Positions 55,676 to 64,000 of a stretch of 64,000 nucleotides of DNA are shown piece after piece (positions within the stretch are counted from its first letter, which is position 1; each line of letters begins with the position of its first letter). Under the pieces are notes generated by a model, which saw only the letters and a program-made list of their open reading frames with translations, was not told the origin of the DNA and did no database searches. The DNA comes from Phenylobacterium sp. (GTDB lineage: Bacteria > Pseudomonadota > Alphaproteobacteria > Caulobacterales > Caulobacteraceae): NCBI RefSeq assembly GCF_030680185.1, contig NZ_JAUXVZ010000035.1, positions 1-64,000 on the forward strand, read 5' to 3'. The position numbers and the translations under genes were made by a program.

Positions 55676-56446
55676 ATGGGGCCTGGGCAAGATCTGGAGC
55701 GTCTGAGGTTTCGCTCGGCGACGCGCAGCCACGCGGGCCTGCGTCGCGCCTGCAATGAGGACCGGCTGCTGGATCGTCCCGCAGAGGGGCTGTGGGCCGT
55801 GGCCGACGGCATGGGCGGGCATCGTTCCGGGGATGTGGCCGCCGCGCGGGTGGTGGAGGCCCTGGGCGGCCTGGACGCCTCGGAGTCCGGCTTTGGCCGT
55901 CTGAACGACCTCGTGCGGGCCATTTCGGAGGTGAACGCCGAGCTGTTCGCTCAATCAGCCGACGGCCCCGGCGCCTCCCCCAGCGGCGCGACCGTGGTGG
56001 CCCTGCTGGCTCATGAGCGCCACTTCGCCTGCGTCTGGGCCGGCGACAGCCGCGCCTATCTGCTGCGGGACGGGGGCGCGGCCCCGATCACCCGAGACCA
56101 CAGCCTGGTCCAGAGCCTTATCGACAACGGACAGATCGCCGCCGATGCGCGCCGCAGCCACCCTGAGGCCCACATCATCACCCGAGCCGTGGGCGCGGCC
56201 GCCGAGATCGACCTGGAGCGTCGGTTCGCGCCGATCTTGCCGGGGGATGTCTTCCTGCTCTGCTCCGATGGCCTGACCGCCTGCGTGGAGGACGAGGAAC
56301 TGGCCAGTCTCATCGATCAGCCCGACCTCGACGCCGCCGCCGAAGCCCTGCTGGCCGCAGCCCTGGAGCGCGGCGCGCCCGACAATGTCAGCCTCGTGCT
56401 GATCGCCGCCGAAGCGGCCTCAAAGGTGACCTTGGGACAGGATTGA
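55676..56446 (+). CDS. PP2C-family protein phosphatase (PppA-like)
   Basis: A 256-residue metal-dependent Ser/Thr phosphatase. ACNEDRLLD, ADGMGGHRSGDVAA, WAGDSRAYLLRDG, TRDHSLVQSL, LLCSDGLT and DNVSLVLI are the full set of PP2C motifs with metal-binding Asp residues. It starts 4 bases after tagH. By analogy to PppA it should dephosphorylate the kinase's targets and switch the pathway off. Confidence 0.93.
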   Translation: MGPGQDLERLRFRSATRSHAGLRRACNEDRLLDRPAEGLWAVADGMGGHRSGDVAAARVVEALGGLDASESGFGRLNDLVRAISEVNAELFAQSADGPGASPSGATVVALLAHERHFACVWAGDSRAYLLRDGGAAPITRDHSLVQSLIDNGQIAADARRSHPEAHIITRAVGAAAEIDLERRFAPILPGDVFLLCSDGLTACVEDEELASLIDQPDLDAAAEALLAAALERGAPDNVSLVLIAAEAASKVTLGQD

Positions 56447-56515
56447 CCGAACGCCGGTCTTGCCGGACGGTCCCTGGCGACCGTGCGGGCGGTCGAGCCG
56501 AAGGGGAATTCCGCC

Positions 56516-57475
56516 ATGCTTCGATCCCTGAGACTTATGGTCATCGGCCTGGCCGGGCTCTGCCTGTCGGCCTGCGCCGGCGATATTCCCTATGCCGAAC
56601 TGGAGGCCCGCCACGGGGGCGAGGCCTCGCGCTACATGGATCTGCCCGGCGACCTGCGCATCCATTACCGCGACCAGGGAAATCCCGACGCAGCGATCAC
56701 CCTGGTCATGGTCCATGGCTTCGCCGCCTCCCTGCACGCCTGGGAGCCCTGGGTGGAGCGACTGGAGGGGGACTATCGGCTGGTCAGCCTGGACCTGCCC
56801 GGTCATGGCCTGACCCGGGCGCCTGCGGGTTATCAGTCAAGCCCCGAGGCGCAGGTGGCGGTGGTCGATGCGGTCGCCACGCAACTCGGCCTGCCGTCCT
56901 TCGTGCTGGCCGGAAACTCCATGGGCGGCGGGGTGGCCTGGCGCTACGCGCTCGCCCATCCCGAGAAGGTGCGCGGCCTGGTCCTGGTCAACGCCGCGGG
57001 ATGGCCGGAGGCGGCGGAGGACGAGAACGACAGCCGGCCCCTGGTGTTCAAGCTGCTGGAAAACCCCGTCGGGCGCAGCGTGCTGCGCAACCTCGATCCG
57101 CGTCCCCTGGCGGGCCGTGGTCTGCGGCAGGCCTATGGGGACGAGGCCCTGGTCACCCCTGAGCTTGTCGATCGCTACGTCGAGCTGGCGCGGGCGCCGG
57201 GTCACCGCGCGATTCTGACCGATCCCCGTCGCCGCAGCGGCGGAGCGCCTGTGACGGCCGAGACCTTCGCCGCCATCACCGTCCCGACGCTGGTGATGGT
57301 CGGCGCCCTGGATCAGGTGATTCCGGCCGAGCGCGGCGCGGGCTTCGTCCAGGCGATTCCCGGGGCGCGGCTGATCACCTATGCCGACGGCGGCCACGTG
57401 CCCATGGAACAGCTCCCCGACCGCACAGTCGAAGACCTGCGCGCCTTCCTGGCCAGTCTGCCGCGGAAGCCTTAA
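56516..57475 (+). CDS. alpha/beta hydrolase lipoprotein
   Basis: A 319-residue protein from ATG 56516. The signal ends in LSAC (IGLAGLCLSACAGD), so it is lipid-anchored. The hydrolase domain has VMVHGFAASLHAWEPWV (oxyanion), the nucleophile AGNSMGGGVAWR, Asp in VGALDQVIP and His in DGGHVPMEQL. It is an envelope esterase or lipase-like enzyme of unknown substrate, 69 bases after the phosphatase. Confidence 0.9.
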   Translation: MLRSLRLMVIGLAGLCLSACAGDIPYAELEARHGGEASRYMDLPGDLRIHYRDQGNPDAAITLVMVHGFAASLHAWEPWVERLEGDYRLVSLDLPGHGLTRAPAGYQSSPEAQVAVVDAVATQLGLPSFVLAGNSMGGGVAWRYALAHPEKVRGLVLVNAAGWPEAAEDENDSRPLVFKLLENPVGRSVLRNLDPRPLAGRGLRQAYGDEALVTPELVDRYVELARAPGHRAILTDPRRRSGGAPVTAETFAAITVPTLVMVGALDQVIPAERGAGFVQAIPGARLITYADGGHVPMEQLPDRTVEDLRAFLASLPRKP

Positions 57476-57652
57476 GGGGGTTTGGAACGCGGCCAAAACA
57501 AACCGGGACCGAATCGGCGACAGCGCCGGATTCAGCCTTCGTTCCCTACCAGATATTGTAGAGCTTGGCGGTCGGGCCCACAAGTCTGACGGCTTTCCGC
57601 GAGCCAGGGCGCGGCGGCGGCGAGAATGGGCCGGGGCGGCGACCGCTTCGCC

Positions 57653-57682
57653 TTGACGGCGCCCGCAGCTTTCGCCTATATC
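57653..57682 (+). promoter_or_regulatory. sigma-70-type promoter for rpmB
   Basis: TTGACG (57653-57658) and TATATC (57677-57682) are spaced by 18 bases, 64 bases upstream of the rpmB start. This is the only good promoter match in the 270-base gap. Confidence 0.55.
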
Positions 57683-57745
57683 GCCCGCTCTCTTGTGCGG
57701 ACCCGTTCCGCGCACATTTTGGTTTCCACGCGAAGGTTGAACACC

Positions 57746-58045
57746 ATGTCGCGCCGCTGCGAACTCACTGGCGTTGGTCCGATGGTCGGGCACAATGTCA
57801 GTCACTCGAATATCAAGACCAAGCGCCGGTTCCTGCCGGCCTTGTCTCCGGCCACCCTGCAGTCCGACGCGCTGGGCCAGTCCTTCCGACTGCGTATCAG
57901 CAACTCGGCCCTGCGGACCCTCGACTTCCGGGGTGGTCTCGACACCTTCCTGGTCAAGGCCCGCGACGAGCAACTCTCGCCGCGCGCGCTGAAGATCAAG
58001 CGTCAGCTCAAGGCCAAGCTCGCCGAAGCCAAGACCGCCGCCTAA
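57746..58045 (+). CDS. rpmB: 50S ribosomal protein L28
   Basis: A 99-residue L28 with [20 protein letters not shown] at its start, [14 protein letters not shown] and [13 protein letters not shown]. It is a large-subunit protein of the alphaproteobacterial long form. A terminator follows 28 bases after the stop. Confidence 0.96.
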   Translation: MSRRCELTGVGPMVGHNVSHSNIKTKRRFLPALSPATLQSDALGQSFRLRISNSALRTLDFRGGLDTFLVKARDEQLSPRALKIKRQLKAKLAEAKTAA

Positions 58046-58073
58046 GGGCACGGTCGATCTGACGACGACAATG

Positions 58074-58104
58074 AAAAGGCCGGTCCCTCGGGGCCGGCCT
58101 TTTT
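58074..58104. terminator. bidirectional terminator between rpmB and the convergent gene
   Basis: AAGGCCGG (58076-58083), a 10-base loop and CCGGCCTT (58094-58101) form an 8-bp stem, with T-rich sequence on both strands (four A upstream, four T downstream). It ends rpmB and probably the opposing gene. Confidence 0.9.
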
Positions 58105-58116
58105 CGTGTCCAGGAT

Positions 58117-59085
58117 TCAGTTGGCGGGGCGCCAGTCAAAGGCCAGCAGCAACGTCCGTTGGCTGGCGCTGAAATTGTCGTCGGCCAGCAGATAGATCCG
58201 ATAACCGCCGCCAGGCCGCGGCACGAAGTCGACGCCCTCGAAATTGTCGACCGTGAGCGGCCGGGCCATCTCCATCCGGCCAACCTCGCCGTTTGCGCCC
58301 GTAATCGTCAGCACGATGCGGTTGCCCCGCAGAGGATCCCAGGCGCGAAGGAGATAGGCGCTCTGATCGCCGGGCAATCGCCGCATGGCCACCAGGCCGA
58401 AATCGGCGCCCTTGGCTACGCGGGGTCCCGGGACGCAGGCCGTGGCGATCCGGCACGACCACGTCTCGCCAGAGGCCTCGCCCCCGACCACATAGGCGTC
58501 CGGGCCGCGCTCGGGGTCCGGCGCCAGGGCCTCCAGGCCGCCATTGAGCGGGAACTCGGCCTCAGGCGAAGGAACCGCCCGCGGCGGGCCGCCGTCCGCG
58601 GGATAGAGCCAGACGCGGGCCTGTCGCTCGAAGCTCACCAACATGTCGCCGCTGGCCAGAATCGCCAGGCCTTCGGCGTCGGACAGCTCCTTGTTGGGCA
58701 GGGGTTGTCCGTCCAGGCCGCTCAGGGGGCGCAGGGTGACATCGGCGACGCCGGCCAGTCGGTCGTCTTCGAACAGAAGCTGGCCTTCGATCAGGTCGCC
58801 CTCATCGCTGATGGCGGTCAGCCGTCCCTCGGCGTCCACCACCAGATCCGAAAGGCCATGGAAGCGGGAGCTCTCGGTCGACGAAAGCTGCAGCCCCCCA
58901 GCGTATACGAAGGCGCCAATGGCGGTCTGGCCAGGCGCCTCGGGATTGAGCGGCACGGAAACCGCCTGGACGGCGATCGACGATCCCGCGGCCACCGGGG
59001 CTGCGGGCAGGGCGCTGGGCGCCGGGGCGCAGGCGGCGAGCCCCGCCAGGACGATCAGGGCGCCAAGACGGGGGAGGGGGGTCAT
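58117..59085 (-). CDS. lipoprotein with phytase-like esterase domain
   Basis: A 322-residue lipoprotein from ATG 59085; the signal ends in LAAC ([14 protein letters not shown]). The mature part is a beta-propeller of the 'esterase-like activity of phytase' type ([62 protein letters not shown]). It overlaps cobT by ATGA, an odd partner for cobalamin chelatase. Likely an envelope esterase or phosphatase-like enzyme of unknown substrate. Confidence 0.85.
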   Translation of the reverse strand: MTPLPRLGALIVLAGLAACAPAPSALPAAPVAAGSSIAVQAVSVPLNPEAPGQTAIGAFVYAGGLQLSSTESSRFHGLSDLVVDAEGRLTAISDEGDLIEGQLLFEDDRLAGVADVTLRPLSGLDGQPLPNKELSDAEGLAILASGDMLVSFERQARVWLYPADGGPPRAVPSPEAEFPLNGGLEALAPDPERGPDAYVVGGEASGETWSCRIATACVPGPRVAKGADFGLVAMRRLPGDQSAYLLRAWDPLRGNRIVLTITGANGEVGRMEMARPLTVDNFEGVDFVPRPGGGYRIYLLADDNFSASQRTLLLAFDWRPAN

Positions 59086-61034
59086 GCCAGAGCTCTCCGG
59101 ACTTCCTTGAAGGTGGAGCCGCGGCCAGGACCGGAGGGTCCTTGCGTGCTGGGCGGAGGCTGCAGCAGGTTGGCGGTGGCCCGGGTGGTCTTGCGGATAT
59201 CCTCGTCGAACAGTTCGGCCAGCTGGTCGACGATGACGCCGGCCAGCTGCTCCACATCGACGATGGTCACGGCCCGGCGATAGTAGCGGGTGACGTCGTG
59301 GCCGATGCCGATGGCGATCAGTTGCACCGGGCTCTTGGTTTCGATCTCCTCGATCACCTCGCGCAGGTGGCGTTCGAGATAGTGGCCGGAGTTCACCGAC
59401 AGGGTGGAATCGTCCACCGGCGCGCCGTCGGAGATCACCATCAGGATGCGCCGCTGCTCGGGCCGGCCCATCAGGCGCTGGTGCGCCCACATCAGGGCCT
59501 CACCGTCGATGTTCTCCTTCAGCAGCCCCTCGCGCATCATCAGGCCGAGATTGCGCCGGGCCCGGCGCCAGGGGGCGTCGGCGGCCTTGTAGATGATGTG
59601 ACGCAGGTCGTTCAGCCGGCCAGGCTGGGGCGGCTTGCCCGCCTTCAGCCAGTCCTCGCGGCTGGTCCCGCCCTTCCAGGCCCGGGTGGTGAAGCCGAGA
59701 ATCTCGGTCTTCACCCCGCAGCGCTCGAGCGTGCGGGCCAGGATGTCGGCGCAGACGGCGGCGACCATGATCGGGCGACCGCGCATGGAGCCGGAATTGT
59801 CGATCAGTATGGTGACGACCGTGTCGCGAAACTCGGTGTCCTTCTCCTCCTTGAAGGAGAGGGGGGCGGTGGGATCGATGATCACCCGGGTCAGGCGGGC
59901 GACGTCGAGCATCCCTTCTTCGAGGTCGAAGGTCCAGGAGCGGTTCTGCTGGGCCATCAGCTTGCGCTGCAGCTTGTTGGCCAGCCGCGACACCACCGAC
60001 GACAGGCTGGCCAGCTGCTGGTCCAGATAGGCCCGCAGGCGGCCGAGCTCTTCAGGATCGCACAGCTCTTCGGCTGCGACGATCTCGTCATGGGCGCTGG
60101 AGAAGACCTTATAGGTCGGCGTCTTGGCCTCGCCGCGCGGGTCGGGGCGCGAGGGCTGCTCACCCTCGCCCATGTCGGGCTGCTCGTCGGTGTCCTCGGC
60201 GTCGGGGTCGTCCTCGGCCGACATCATCTGGCTGTCGGTCTCTTCGCTTTCGCGATGGGTGGCCTCGTTGTCATCCATGGCCGACTGCTGGGGGGACTGC
60301 TCCTCGCCCTCGCCGCCCTCCTGGTCCTCCTTGGACTCCGAATCGGCTTCCTCGCCGCCGTCTTCGTCCTCGTCCGGCTGTTCCGGCGCATCGGACAGGT
60401 CATCGCCCATGGACAGGTCGCGCAGGATCGCCTTGGCCACCTTGCCGAAGGCCTTCTGGTCCTCGAGGCTGGCGGCCAGCTTGTCGAGGTCGGGTCCCGC
60501 CTTGGCCTCGATCTCGGCGCGGAACAGGTCCACCAGGGGCCGGGCCGCCGGCGGCGGCGGCTCGCCGGTCAGGCGTTCGCGCACCATGAGCGAGACGATC
60601 TCGTCCATGGGCGGATTGGCCTGGGCCTCGATGGGGTTGAAGGCCTTCTTGGCCCAGGCCTGGTCATGGACCGCGCGCAGGTTTACGCGCACCCCGCCCA
60701 GGGCGTTGGCGCCGATGGCCTCGGTTCGCGCCTGCTCGATGGCGTCATAGATCGGCCCCCCCTGGGCCGACTGCGGCCGGCCGCGGGCATGGGCGGCGGT
60801 GTCGTGGTGGGCCAGGCGCAGCGCCATCTGGTCAGCCAGGCCGCGGATGCGCGAGGCGTCCTCCGGACCCAGATCCCGGGGCGGGTGGGGCAGAATGGCG
60901 CGATTGCCCTGAAGCTGCGGGCCCTCGCCCGAATAGACGATCTCCAGATCTGCGGACTCGGCGAGCGACCGGGCCGCATTGGCCAGGGCGCGCTTGAACG
61001 GTTCGACAGGACTTTCGGGAGGGGACTTGGCCAT
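59082..61034 (-). CDS. cobT: aerobic cobaltochelatase subunit CobT
   Basis: CobT works with CobS and CobN to insert cobalt into hydrogenobyrinic acid diamide. The 650-residue protein has an N-terminal helical part, a highly acidic central linker (about 215-300) and a C-terminal vWA domain with the [13 protein letters not shown] and [12 protein letters not shown]. Complete and of normal length. cobS lies about 2.3 kb upstream on the same strand, separated by unrelated genes. cobN is not in the window. Confidence 0.94.
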   Translation of the reverse strand: MAKSPPESPVEPFKRALANAARSLAESADLEIVYSGEGPQLQGNRAILPHPPRDLGPEDASRIRGLADQMALRLAHHDTAAHARGRPQSAQGGPIYDAIEQARTEAIGANALGGVRVNLRAVHDQAWAKKAFNPIEAQANPPMDEIVSLMVRERLTGEPPPPAARPLVDLFRAEIEAKAGPDLDKLAASLEDQKAFGKVAKAILRDLSMGDDLSDAPEQPDEDEDGGEEADSESKEDQEGGEGEEQSPQQSAMDDNEATHRESEETDSQMMSAEDDPDAEDTDEQPDMGEGEQPSRPDPRGEAKTPTYKVFSSAHDEIVAAEELCDPEELGRLRAYLDQQLASLSSVVSRLANKLQRKLMAQQNRSWTFDLEEGMLDVARLTRVIIDPTAPLSFKEEKDTEFRDTVVTILIDNSGSMRGRPIMVAAVCADILARTLERCGVKTEILGFTTRAWKGGTSREDWLKAGKPPQPGRLNDLRHIIYKAADAPWRRARRNLGLMMREGLLKENIDGEALMWAHQRLMGRPEQRRILMVISDGAPVDDSTLSVNSGHYLERHLREVIEEIETKSPVQLIAIGIGHDVTRYYRRAVTIVDVEQLAGVIVDQLAELFDEDIRKTTRATANLLQPPPSTQGPSGPGRGSTFKEVRRALA

Positions 61035-61166
61035 CGCTCACTAGATAAGGCGCCGCAAGCCTCTGGGGGAAGGGGAAGATGGCGCCCCCGAGGCCCTCAT
61101 GGAACGTCGGCGCGGGCGCCCGCGTTGTCTCCGCAACACTCGATGGCTGTTTTAGGAGACACTCCA

Positions 61167-61346
61167 ATGCTCAAATGGGCCCTTATCTTCGCGCTTGTCG
61201 CCCTGGTGGCCGGCGCCCTCGGCTTCGGCGGCGTGGCTGGCGCGGCCGCCGGCGTCGCCAAGATTCTGTTCTTCCTCTTCCTGATCGGCTTCGTGATCTT
61301 CCTCGTCCTGGGGGTCATGGCCGGCAAGAAGATCACGGGCGGCTAG
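61167..61346 (+). CDS. DUF1328 small membrane protein
   Basis: A 59-residue protein with two membrane spans ([21 protein letters not shown] and [17 protein letters not shown]). This is the DUF1328 (YtjA) signature, stress-associated in other bacteria, of unknown function. TAGGAG lies before ATG 61167. A strong terminator follows. Confidence 0.9.
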   Translation: MLKWALIFALVALVAGALGFGGVAGAAAGVAKILFFLFLIGFVIFLVLGVMAGKKITGG

Positions 61347-61369
61347 CGCCCGGAGATCAGAACGCAAAG

Positions 61370-61404
61370 ACGCCCGCCGCTCGGGATGAGCGGCGGGCGT
61401 TTTC
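61370..61404. terminator. bidirectional terminator (DUF1328 / DUF3089 convergent pair)
   Basis: ACGCCCGCCGCTC (61370-61382), loop GGGAT, and GAGCGGCGGGCGT (61388-61400) form a perfect 13-bp stem followed by TTTT. The stem is preceded by AAAG, so it may also work for the opposing DUF3089 gene. Confidence 0.9.
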
Positions 61405-61425
61405 GTGTCTGGCCGGCGGCGGCGC

Positions 61426-62646
61426 CTAGTGGTGGCTGTGGTCGCCGGACTTCGCCATCCAGGCCGCGCCCTGGCGTTCGACCAGCTTGACCAGGTCGCC
61501 CATCACCAGATTGACGTCGATCAGGTGCAGGCCCCAGTCCTTGGCGATCACGCCGTTCTGGACCACATCGCCGGCGATGGTGTCGACCCGCGGGTCGGCC
61601 GGATCGGCGTCCACGGTGACGGCCAGATAGTGGAAGCCGTCCTTGCGCACGCATTCGCCGCTGAGCAGACCGGGGACCGAGACGAAAGGCGTCGTCACCT
61701 CAGGCCCGCCCCTCACCCAGGGCGCCGGCTCTTCCGACGAGCCCAGCAGATTGCCCGAACTGGCCAGATAGGCGTGCAGATCGACCTGGCCCTCAGGCTT
61801 GTTGTTCACCAGGGCGGCGGGGTTCACGCAGGCCGCCTCCATGGGGGAGTTCGGCTCCCGCGGCACGCCGAAGCGGGAATTGGCCGGGGGCGGAGAATCG
61901 GCCCGGAAGCTCACATAGGAGATGGCGCAGCCGGTCTGGTCCGCGGCCTCGCACAGGGGAATGGACTTGAACGTTCCGGTCTTGCCGCCCTTGTCCACGG
62001 CCAGGTTCGACCCCAGCAGCATGGCCGAGACCAGCTTGTCCTGTACGGGCTTGCCGTCGATCTCATTGGCGATCAGCTGGGTCAGGACGCCTGCGCCCTG
62101 GCTGTGGCCGATCAGGACCACGCCGCGGCCGTTGTTCTCATGCTCCAGATAGTGGTTCCAGGCGGCGACCACATCCTGATAGCCGGTGTTGGGGCGCGCC
62201 GATCCGCCGGGCGGGGTCCCGCCCATCACCGCGGCGCGCAGGGCCGTCAGGGTGAACTGGCGATAGAGGGGCGCATAGACGCGGCATTGTGCGCCCAGGC
62301 GTGAGAGCTGCTGCTCCACCACGCGCCGCTCTTCGTCATTGGCGGTCATGTCGCTGATGACGCCGGGATCGTTGGACACGGTGGGATAGACATAGAAGCA
62401 GTCCACCGGCGCGGCCGGATTGACCGCCCAGGTCTCGGTGGCGACCGAGCCGTCGGCCTGGATCACGGTGGTGGTGTTGTCGCCGGCGCAGGCGTCGTCA
62501 CGACCGGGCCAGCACAGCCAGCTTGATTTGTCGGCATAGTCGTTCGGCGCGGGCGCAGCGTCCTGGGCCTGGGCCTGCCAGACCCCGGCGGCCAGGGCCA
62601 GCGCCCCGGCGGTGGCCGTCAGGCCGGCGAACATCTTCCTGGTCAT
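61426..62646 (-). CDS. exported DUF3089 protein (alpha/beta-hydrolase fold)
   Basis: A 406-residue protein from ATG 62646. The signal peptide MTRKMFAGLTATAGALALAA ends near QAQA. WLCWPGRDDAC, DCFYVYPTVS and the nucleophile VLIGHSQGAGVLTQL identify DUF3089, a lipase-like alpha/beta hydrolase group. HYLAVTVDADP and HLIDVNL near the C-terminus may supply the catalytic His. It probably acts in the periplasm. The substrate is unknown. A perfect TGCAA/TTGCA repeat lies 13 bases before the start. Confidence 0.87.
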   Translation of the reverse strand: MTRKMFAGLTATAGALALAAGVWQAQAQDAAPAPNDYADKSSWLCWPGRDDACAGDNTTTVIQADGSVATETWAVNPAAPVDCFYVYPTVSNDPGVISDMTANDEERRVVEQQLSRLGAQCRVYAPLYRQFTLTALRAAVMGGTPPGGSARPNTGYQDVVAAWNHYLEHENNGRGVVLIGHSQGAGVLTQLIANEIDGKPVQDKLVSAMLLGSNLAVDKGGKTGTFKSIPLCEAADQTGCAISYVSFRADSPPPANSRFGVPREPNSPMEAACVNPAALVNNKPEGQVDLHAYLASSGNLLGSSEEPAPWVRGGPEVTTPFVSVPGLLSGECVRKDGFHYLAVTVDADPADPRVDTIAGDVVQNGVIAKDWGLHLIDVNLVMGDLVKLVERQGAAWMAKSGDHSHH

Positions 62647-62658
62647 ATTTTCCCCACG

Positions 62659-62674
62659 TGCAAATTGGCTTGCA
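62659..62674 (-). promoter_or_regulatory. short palindrome upstream of the DUF3089 gene
   Basis: TGCAA (62659-62663), a 6-base spacer and TTGCA (62670-62674) form a perfect inverted repeat beginning 13 bases upstream of the gene's ATG. A repressor site is possible. No cognate regulator is adjacent. Confidence 0.35.
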
Positions 62675-62924
62675 TCAATGGGCCGGACCATCGCCTGGAG
62701 GTTTGGCTTCGTCCAGAGCCATACCAAGGATTTTCGGCAAGGCGGATCCTAGAAAAGCGTCCGTCCAAGGATCATGCCGGCCGCACTTGCGGGGATGGCT
62801 GACGGTGGCGGTCAATTGTCGCAAATACGACGCTCAACCGTCATAAATCCTTCACAACGGGGCTTGGCCATGAGACGCTTTCCGCAAGCCGGGAGATCGA
62901 TCCCGCGAAAAGTGGAGGAAATTC

Positions 62925-63236
62925 ATGAGGATTCTCGTCATCTCCGCAGCCGCCCTGGCGCTGTGCGCCGGCGCTGTCCAGGCCAAGGAAGCCCCCAACG
63001 CCCAGGCCGCGGCCCAGGACGCCGCCGCCCAGGAGCGCGCCAGAGCTCAGGCCGAGCGCGTGGTCTATGTCTGCGACCGCTCCGAACTCACCCGCAAGGC
63101 CTTCGCCCGTGAGCATGGCGAGGTGAAGTTCGTCACCGCCGAGCAGGCGCTCACCGGCGCGGCCGACGACTGGTCGGCGCCGCGCTGCGTCAGCGAGGTG
63201 GAGGCGGCCAAGCTCAGCGCCATGCTGACCCGCTAA
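62925..63236 (+). CDS. small exported protein, function unknown
   Basis: A 103-residue protein from ATG 62925, preceded by GGAGG. The signal peptide MRILVISAAALALCAGAVQA is followed by an Ala/Gln/Arg-rich helix and a short globular part with two cysteines (VVYVCDRSELTRKAFAREHG, APRCVSEVEAAK), which could form a disulfide. It is divergent from DUF3089, and a terminator follows. The family is not recognised. Confidence 0.8.
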   Translation: MRILVISAAALALCAGAVQAKEAPNAQAAAQDAAAQERARAQAERVVYVCDRSELTRKAFAREHGEVKFVTAEQALTGAADDWSAPRCVSEVEAAKLSAMLTR

Positions 63237-63262
63237 GCGGCGCCAGCATCTCCTGAAACGAA

Positions 63263-63290
63263 AAACGGCGGCCCGCAAAGGCCGCCGTTT
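63263..63290. terminator. bidirectional terminator between the small exported protein gene and cobS
   Basis: AAACGGCGGCC (63263-63273) and GGCCGCCGTTT (63280-63290) form an 11-bp stem with a 6-base loop CGCAAA. The AAA and TTT at the ends give a usable T-run for both convergent genes. Confidence 0.85.
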
Positions 63291-63316
63291 CCATGTCTGG
63301 ATGAGGCTGAGCGGCT

Positions 63317-64000
63317 TTAGGCCACCCGCACCCGCGCCGTGCTCTCGGGCAGGTCCTGGCCGAAGGCGCGCTGGAAGAATTCGGCCACGGTGCCGCGCTC
63401 CAGTTCGTCGCACTTGTTCAGGAAGGTCATGCGGAAGGCCAGGGCCACGTCGCCGCCGAAGATCTCGGTGTTCTGCGCCCAGGTGATCACCGTCCGCGGG
63501 CTCATGACCGTGGAGATGTCCCCGTTCATGAAGGCGTTGCGGGTCATGTCGGCCACGCGGACCATGGCGTTGATCGTCCGGCGGCCCTCTGCGGTGTCGT
63601 AGTTGGGCGACTTGGCCAGCACGATCTCGGTCTCGGCGTCGTGGTCGAGATAGTTCAGCGTGGTGACGATGGACCACCGGTCCATCTGGCCCTGATTGAT
63701 CTGCTGGGTGCCGTGATAGAGCCCCGTCGTGTCCCCCAGGCCAATCGTATTGGTCGTCGAGAACAGGCGGAAGAAGGGGTTCGGGCGGATCACGCGGTTC
63801 TGGTCGAGCAGGGTCAGCTTGCCCTGGGCCTCCAGGATGCGCTGGATGACGAACATCACGTCCGGGCGACCGGCGTCGTACTCGTCGAAGACCAGGGCGA
63901 TCGGGCGCTGCAGCGCCCAGGGCAGGATGCCCTCGCGGAATTCGGTGACCTGCTTGCCGTCCTTCAGGACGATGGCGTCCTTGCCCACCAGGTCGATGCG
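63317..64000 (-). CDS. cobS: aerobic cobaltochelatase subunit CobS, partial (cut by window edge)
   Basis: The AAA+ ATPase subunit of cobaltochelatase. The visible 227 residues run from [15 protein letters not shown] through the Walker B-like [19 protein letters not shown], the sensor-1 region [14 protein letters not shown] and [12 protein letters not shown] to the C-terminus [15 protein letters not shown]. The N-terminal part, including Walker A, lies beyond the window. CobT lies downstream on the same strand at 59082-61034. Confidence 0.95.
   Translation of the reverse strand, partial: RIDLVGKDAIVLKDGKQVTEFREGILPWALQRPIALVFDEYDAGRPDVMFVIQRILEAQGKLTLLDQNRVIRPNPFFRLFSTTNTIGLGDTTGLYHGTQQINQGQMDRWSIVTTLNYLDHDAETEIVLAKSPNYDTAEGRRTINAMVRVADMTRNAFMNGDISTVMSPRTVITWAQNTEIFGGDVALAFRMTFLNKCDELERGTVAEFFQRAFGQDLPESTARVRVA

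Noticed and set aside
59142..61346. 734-residue plus-strand reading frame
   Set aside because: Mostly antisense to cobT; only its last 59 codons, the DUF1328 protein, are real.

Overview
This is a very GC-rich alphaproteobacterial chromosome segment, most likely from the Caulobacteraceae (Phenylobacterium/Caulobacter/Brevundimonas group). The assignment is an inference. It rests on a CdnL/CarD regulator beside a 7Fe ferredoxin, a SUV3-type helicase paired with an S4 protein, a TonB-dependent receptor divergent from a TPR-sulfotransferase, aerobic-type CobS/CobT, COQ7 and a tyrosine/homogentisate operon. Coding density is high, many genes overlap by ATGA or GTGA, and no gene-free stretch exceeds about 300 bases. 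There is no phage, insertion sequence, CRISPR array or rRNA operon. Two tRNAs are present: Leu-CAA and Arg-CCT.

Layout. 0-3.4 kb: translation genes infC and the 5' tip of rpmI, separated by two MFS exporters. 3.4-9.5 kb: two glycosyltransferases, a hydrolase, an SDR enzyme, a UDP-sulfoquinovose synthase (SqdB) and GalU, which points to cell-envelope glycan or sulfolipid precursors. 9.5-11.1 kb: a small lipoprotein with an unusual leader, COQ7 and DsbB. 11.2-16.3 kb: a tyrosine catabolic operon (hpd, periplasmic asparaginase, hmgA, small unknown, fahA, MarR) with a palindrome at its promoter. 16.3-18.6 kb: feoAB. 18.7-26.7 kb: tRNA-Leu, a DASS transporter, a tandem winged-helix protein, an EamA exporter, exported proteins, a zinc peptidase and a D-amino-acid enzyme pair. 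26.8-31.4 kb: TonB receptor, TPR-sulfotransferase and lipoprotein. 31.5-33.9 kb: a TPP riboswitch controlling an unknown small membrane protein and thiC. 34-45 kb: an S9 peptidase and a run of small accessory enzymes and regulators (ArsR/SRPBCC pair, Crp-like regulator, YciI, NTF2-like, GST, nitroreductase, 2OG-Fe dioxygenase). 45.4-50.5 kb: methyltransferase beside tRNA-Arg, CdnL, FdxA, S4 protein and SUV3 helicase. 50.6-56.4 kb: an EAL protein, a TPR lipoprotein, a membrane Ser/Thr kinase, a TagH-type FHA protein and a PP2C phosphatase. 56.5-64 kb: a lipoprotein hydrolase, rpmB, a phytase-like esterase, cobT, small membrane and secreted proteins, a DUF3089 protein and partial cobS.

The most interesting block is 50.6-56.4 kb. 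The kinase, TagH-type FHA protein and phosphatase look like the threonine-phosphorylation switch normally found in type VI secretion loci. Here they have no secretion structural genes beside them and sit directly behind a c-di-GMP phosphodiesterase-like protein and a TPR lipoprotein. Other notable points are the riboswitch-controlled unknown membrane protein upstream of thiC, a probable AUU start with a private terminator for infC, interleaved inverted repeats that could form a pseudoknot upstream of a lipoprotein gene, and a DNA-binding-like protein built from two winged-helix repeats.
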